The notes below the pieces were generated by a model. It had not been told where the DNA came from. It ran no database searches and worked only from the letters and a program-made list of their open reading frames with translations. A stretch of DNA of 8,913 nt, taken from assembly GCA_913053915.1 (NCBI GenBank), contig CAJXGP010000054.1, positions 1-8,913 of the forward strand, written 5' to 3'. A program made the translations under genes and the position numbers. Below are positions 6,192 through 8,913 of the stretch, piece by piece (position 1 is the first letter of the stretch; each line of letters starts with the position of its first letter). Origin of the DNA: an uncultured Ignavibacteriales bacterium. GTDB taxonomy: Bacteria > Bacteroidota > Ignavibacteria > Ignavibacteriales > Ignavibacteriaceae.

Positions 6192-7604
6192 TTATCCTTT
6201 CGGTTTGTACATGTGGGTGCTTTGTCCGAAGAACGCTTCCGCGGCTTCCATTAAAGTTTCGGATAAAGTAGGATGCGGATGAATTGTTAATTTTAGATCT
6301 GTAGCATTTGCGCCCATCTCGATAGCCAGAACACCTTCGGCAATTAGCTCGCCCGCGCCGGGACCGCAAATACCGACACCTAATATTCTTTCTGTTTCGG
6401 GTTCAATAAGTAATTTTGTAACGCCGTCGTTTCTGCCTAATGTTGCTGCTCTTCCCGAAGCTGCCCAGGGAAATTTCGCAACTTCGTAATTTATTCCTTT
6501 TTCCTTAGCCTTCATTTCAGTTAAACCCGCCCATGCAATTTCGGGATCTGTAAAAACTACAGCGGGAATTGCTCTCGGTTCAAAAGCAACTTTGTATCCT
6601 GCAATTGATTCTACCGCAACTCTGCCTTCATGAGAAGCTTTATGAGCCAGCATGGGTTCTCCCACAATATCCCCGATAGCATAAACATTTGGTTCGTTTG
6701 TTTGCATTTTTTTATTAACAACTATCCAACCGCGTTCATTAGTCATTATGTTCGTATTTTCAATTCCTAATCCTTTTGTATCAGGTTTTCTACCGATTGA
6801 AATTAAAACATAATCATAAAGATGTTCTGCAACTTTACCGTCCCTATCTTGTATCTTAACATTAATACCGTTCTTTACCTCTTTCATTTCCAACACTTTA
6901 GAATTAAGCATAATCTTATCAAAACTTTTCTCAACCCGTTTCGAAAGGAAAGATACTAAATCCCTATCGGCGCCGGGGAGTAAACCCGGAGTCATTTCTA
7001 CAACCGATACTTTACTGCCGATAGCATTATAAACGGATCCAAGTTCCAACCCGATATAACCGCCGCCAATTACCAACAAACTCTTAGGAATAGCGGGTAA
7101 ATTCAATGCGGAGGTTGAATTAAGAATCCTTTCACTACCAATTTCAAGAGCCTGAATAGTTGCAATTACTGAACCGGTAGCTACAATAGCTTTATCAAAT
7201 TGAAATTCTTCTGCGCTCCCGTCATTTTTTAAAATTTTTAACGTACTTGAATTTATAAATTTTGCTTTTCCTTGAATGTAGGTAATCTTCCTTCGCTTTG
7301 TAAGAATTCCTAAGCCGCCCGTTAATTTATTGACAACACCTTCTTTCCATTCTCTCAGTTTATCTAAATTAATTTTTGGTTTACCGAATTCAATTCCCCA
7401 ATTCCCGGCATCTTCCGTTTCATTAATTAACTTGGCAACATGCAATAATGCCTTTGAAGGTATGCAACCCCTATAAAGACAAACGCCTCCGGGATTTTTA
7501 CCGGGATCAATAAGAGTAACATCCATTCCGAGATCGGCAGCAAGAAAAGCCGCGGCATAACCGCCTGGACCACCGCCGATAACAACTACTTTTGTTTTTT
7601 CCAT
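6192..7604 (-). CDS. lpdA: Dihydrolipoamide dehydrogenase (E3)
   Basis: E3 is the FAD enzyme that re-oxidises dihydrolipoyl groups on E2 and passes electrons to NAD+. The 470-residue protein shows the FAD-binding GGGPGG at 10-15, the redox disulphide C42/C47 in GVCLYRGCIPSKALLH, the NAD-binding GGGYIGLELG at 180-189, and the second FAD motif YAIGDI at 308-313. The C-terminal HPHPTLSE (442-449) supplies the catalytic His444-Glu449 pair contributed across the dimer. The CLYRGC form and the PWAASGRA stretch (379-386) resemble the E3 of pyruvate dehydrogenase complexes such as E. coli Lpd. I chose the ATG ending at 7604, where GGGA lies six bases upstream and homology starts at once; an ATG at 7616 and a TTG at 7634 are in-frame alternatives. 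It follows E2 by 98 bases, consistent with one operon. Confidence 0.96.
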   Translation of the reverse strand: MEKTKVVVIGGGPGGYAAAFLAADLGMDVTLIDPGKNPGGVCLYRGCIPSKALLHVAKLINETEDAGNWGIEFGKPKINLDKLREWKEGVVNKLTGGLGILTKRRKITYIQGKAKFINSSTLKILKNDGSAEEFQFDKAIVATGSVIATIQALEIGSERILNSTSALNLPAIPKSLLVIGGGYIGLELGSVYNAIGSKVSVVEMTPGLLPGADRDLVSFLSKRVEKSFDKIMLNSKVLEMKEVKNGINVKIQDRDGKVAEHLYDYVLISIGRKPDTKGLGIENTNIMTNERGWIVVNKKMQTNEPNVYAIGDIVGEPMLAHKASHEGRVAVESIAGYKVAFEPRAIPAVVFTDPEIAWAGLTEMKAKEKGINYEVAKFPWAASGRAATLGRNDGVTKLLIEPETERILGVGICGPGAGELIAEGVLAIEMGANATDLKLTIHPHPTLSETLMEAAEAFFGQSTHMYKPKG

Positions 7605-7636
7605 ATTTTTTCCCATAGATATTATTGATTGCAAAA

Positions 7637-7682
7637 TACAGAAAGTAGAATTAAACTTAAAAAATTCATCTTACATTCTGTA
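7637..7682. repeat. Interrupted dyad between the E2 and E3 genes
   Basis: TACAGAA (7637-7643) and TTCTGTA (7676-7682) are perfect 7-base inverted copies. Inside them GTA/TAC and GAATT/AATTC can extend the pairing with small mismatches, closing on an AT-rich loop. It occupies the centre of the 98-base gap between E2 and lpdA and would form a hairpin in the transcript, followed on the minus strand by TTTTG. It could be an RNA-processing or stability element that adjusts E2:E3 ratio, or a weak partial terminator. Confidence 0.35.
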
Positions 7683-7702
7683 TTATAAATTCCAACTTAA
7701 TT

Positions 7703-8913
7703 TTATCCTTCAATTAATATTTTCACCGGTTGTTCCAACGCTTCACAAACCCATCTTAAGAATCTTGCAGCATCGGCGCCGTCAATTATTCGATGATCAT
7801 AAGATAACGAGAGAGGGAGCATTAATCCGGGTACAAAATTTCCGTCCTTATAAATAGATTCGTAACTTCCTCTGGATACTCCTAAAACAGCAACCTCAGG
7901 AGAATTTACGATTGGAGTAAATGAAGTACCGCCGATACCCCCCAAATTGGTAATTGTAAAACTACCGCCCTGCAATTCATCCAATGATATTTTTCTGGTT
8001 CTCGCTTTCCCGGCAATTGTATTCATTTCAACCGAAAGTTCGGCGATATTTTTCTTATCAACATTTCTGATTACAGGAACAATAAGACCATGCTCCGTAT
8101 CAACGGCTATCCCGATATGGAAATATTTTTTGTAGATTATTTCCTTCTTTTCCATATCTATAGAGGAATTGAATTGCGGGAAAACCTTTAATGCGGAAGC
8201 GATTACTTTCAATAAGATTGCAGTAATTGTTAATTTACCGCCGGTTTTTTCAACCTTTGAATTATATGCCTTTCTAAATTTTTCAAGTTCGCCAATATCC
8301 GCTGTATCATGTTGAGTAACATGAGGAATAGAAGACCATGCATAACCAAGATGAACCGCCGTTTTAACACGAATGTTACTCATTGATTTTCTTTCCACTT
8401 CACCGAATTTTGAGAAATCCGGCAGAACTTCTTGCGTTATACCTACCGCCAATCCTATGCTTCCTTTGGATTCATTTAATTTTTTGGCAAAAGTTTTAAC
8501 ATCATCCACAGAAATTCTTCCATAAGGACCGCTGCCGGAAACTTTATTTATGTCAACGCCAATCTCTCTGGCAAGTCTTCTTACCGAAGGCGCTGCCGGT
8601 GCGGCTCCTTTGGTAATAGGCGGTTGAACATTCATTTCAGTTCTTCCAACCGTTTCCAGTTTACCCAATAAAATATCATTTTTCTTTTCAGCGGATTTTA
8701 AATCGGATTTGTCATTCTTCTTATCGGGTAATACTTCATGAATAATTTCCTGTTTCGTTCCGGCATAATTAGTCGTTTCAACTTTCATTAAGATTTGTCC
8801 TACCTTAGCCTGTTCTCCATTTTTAATTATTACATCAACAACTTTTCCTGGAACCGGAGAAGGAACTTCTATAGTAGCTTTGTCGGTTTCAATTTCGAGA
8901 ATACTCTGATCTT
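7703..8913 (-). CDS. aceF: Dihydrolipoyl acyltransferase (E2) of a pyruvate-dehydrogenase-type complex, 5' end cut off
   Basis: E2 is the core of the 2-oxoacid dehydrogenase complex; its swinging lipoyl arm takes the acyl group from E1 and passes it to CoA. The window holds 402 codons. The frame is open to the window edge, so the ATG at 8788 is an internal methionine and not the start: upstream codons give the second half of a lipoyl domain, with ILEIETDKATIEVPSP carrying the lipoyl lysine (AAA, 8881-8879). A charged linker follows. Counting from that internal Met, the E1/E3-binding domain is about 67-100 (PSVRRLAREIGVDINKV) and the catalytic domain about 125-361, with the active-site HRIIDG at 332-337. 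IPHVTQHDTADIGELEKFRK and LMLPLSLSYDHR resemble the pyruvate (AceF) type, and the lpdA neighbour agrees. Substrate is inferred; E1 is not visible. The number of lipoyl domains cannot be told. Confidence 0.93.
   Translation of the reverse strand, partial: DQSILEIETDKATIEVPSPVPGKVVDVIIKNGEQAKVGQILMKVETTNYAGTKQEIIHEVLPDKKNDKSDLKSAEKKNDILLGKLETVGRTEMNVQPPITKGAAPAAPSVRRLAREIGVDINKVSGSGPYGRISVDDVKTFAKKLNESKGSIGLAVGITQEVLPDFSKFGEVERKSMSNIRVKTAVHLGYAWSSIPHVTQHDTADIGELEKFRKAYNSKVEKTGGKLTITAILLKVIASALKVFPQFNSSIDMEKKEIIYKKYFHIGIAVDTEHGLIVPVIRNVDKKNIAELSVEMNTIAGKARTRKISLDELQGGSFTITNLGGIGGTSFTPIVNSPEVAVLGVSRGSYESIYKDGNFVPGLMLPLSLSYDHRIIDGADAARFLRWVCEALEQPVKILIEG

Noticed and set aside
6136..6369. Minus-strand open frame overlapping the lpdA 3' end, Arg- and Ser-rich
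   Set aside because: It reads the lpdA C-terminal coding sequence in another frame, and the residue pattern is typical of an out-of-frame shadow.
1..8913. A novel defence, mobile or biosynthetic system, or a CRISPR array
   Set aside because: Every gene belongs to a well-known housekeeping family. No repeat-spacer pattern, transposase, integrase, toxin-antitoxin pair or unexplained gene cluster was seen on either strand.

Overview
The window reads as ordinary chromosome of a low-GC, Gram-negative-type bacterium. The best guess is the Bacteroidota/Ignavibacteria/Chlorobi side of the tree. This rests on an outer-membrane-type MCE transport operon, a UvrA with a Bacteroidota-like eroded first zinc module, an AT-rich base composition and weak or absent Shine-Dalgarno sites before some genes. 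It is an inference from recalled family features, not a database result. All convincing genes lie on the minus strand, so transcription runs from high to low coordinates; nothing on the plus strand looks coding.

Region by region, in transcription order: (1) 8913-7703, an E2 dihydrolipoyl acyltransferase (aceF type). It is cut by the window edge inside its lipoyl domain, so its true start lies outside. (2) 7604-6192, dihydrolipoamide dehydrogenase (E3, lpdA), 98 bases after E2. Together they are the last two parts of a pyruvate-dehydrogenase-type operon; E1 is expected just outside the window. (3) 6191-5790, 402 bases without a gene, holding an 18-base near-perfect inverted repeat around a 35-base spacer. 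(4) 5789-3194, a tight three-gene lipid-transport operon: MlaE-type permease, MlaF-type ATPase and a membrane-anchored MCE (MlaD-type) protein. A hairpin plus T-run about 90 bases past its last stop is a good terminator candidate. (5) 3193-2849, 345 bases without a gene, holding that terminator and a 10-base dyad overlapping a possible uvrA promoter. (6) 2848-68, uvrA, complete. The last 67 bases (67-1) show nothing I can call.

The genes form three independent functional blocks: acetyl-CoA production (E2/E3), glycerophospholipid or other lipid traffic across the envelope (Mla/MCE) and nucleotide excision repair (UvrA). I see no phage, transposon, CRISPR or defence genes and no convincing new system. 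The items most worth a second look are non-coding: the dyad in front of uvrA and the long inverted repeat between lpdA and the mla operon. Several start codons needed correction: uvrA, mlaF and lpdA begin downstream of the longest open frame, and E2 begins upstream of the window edge.
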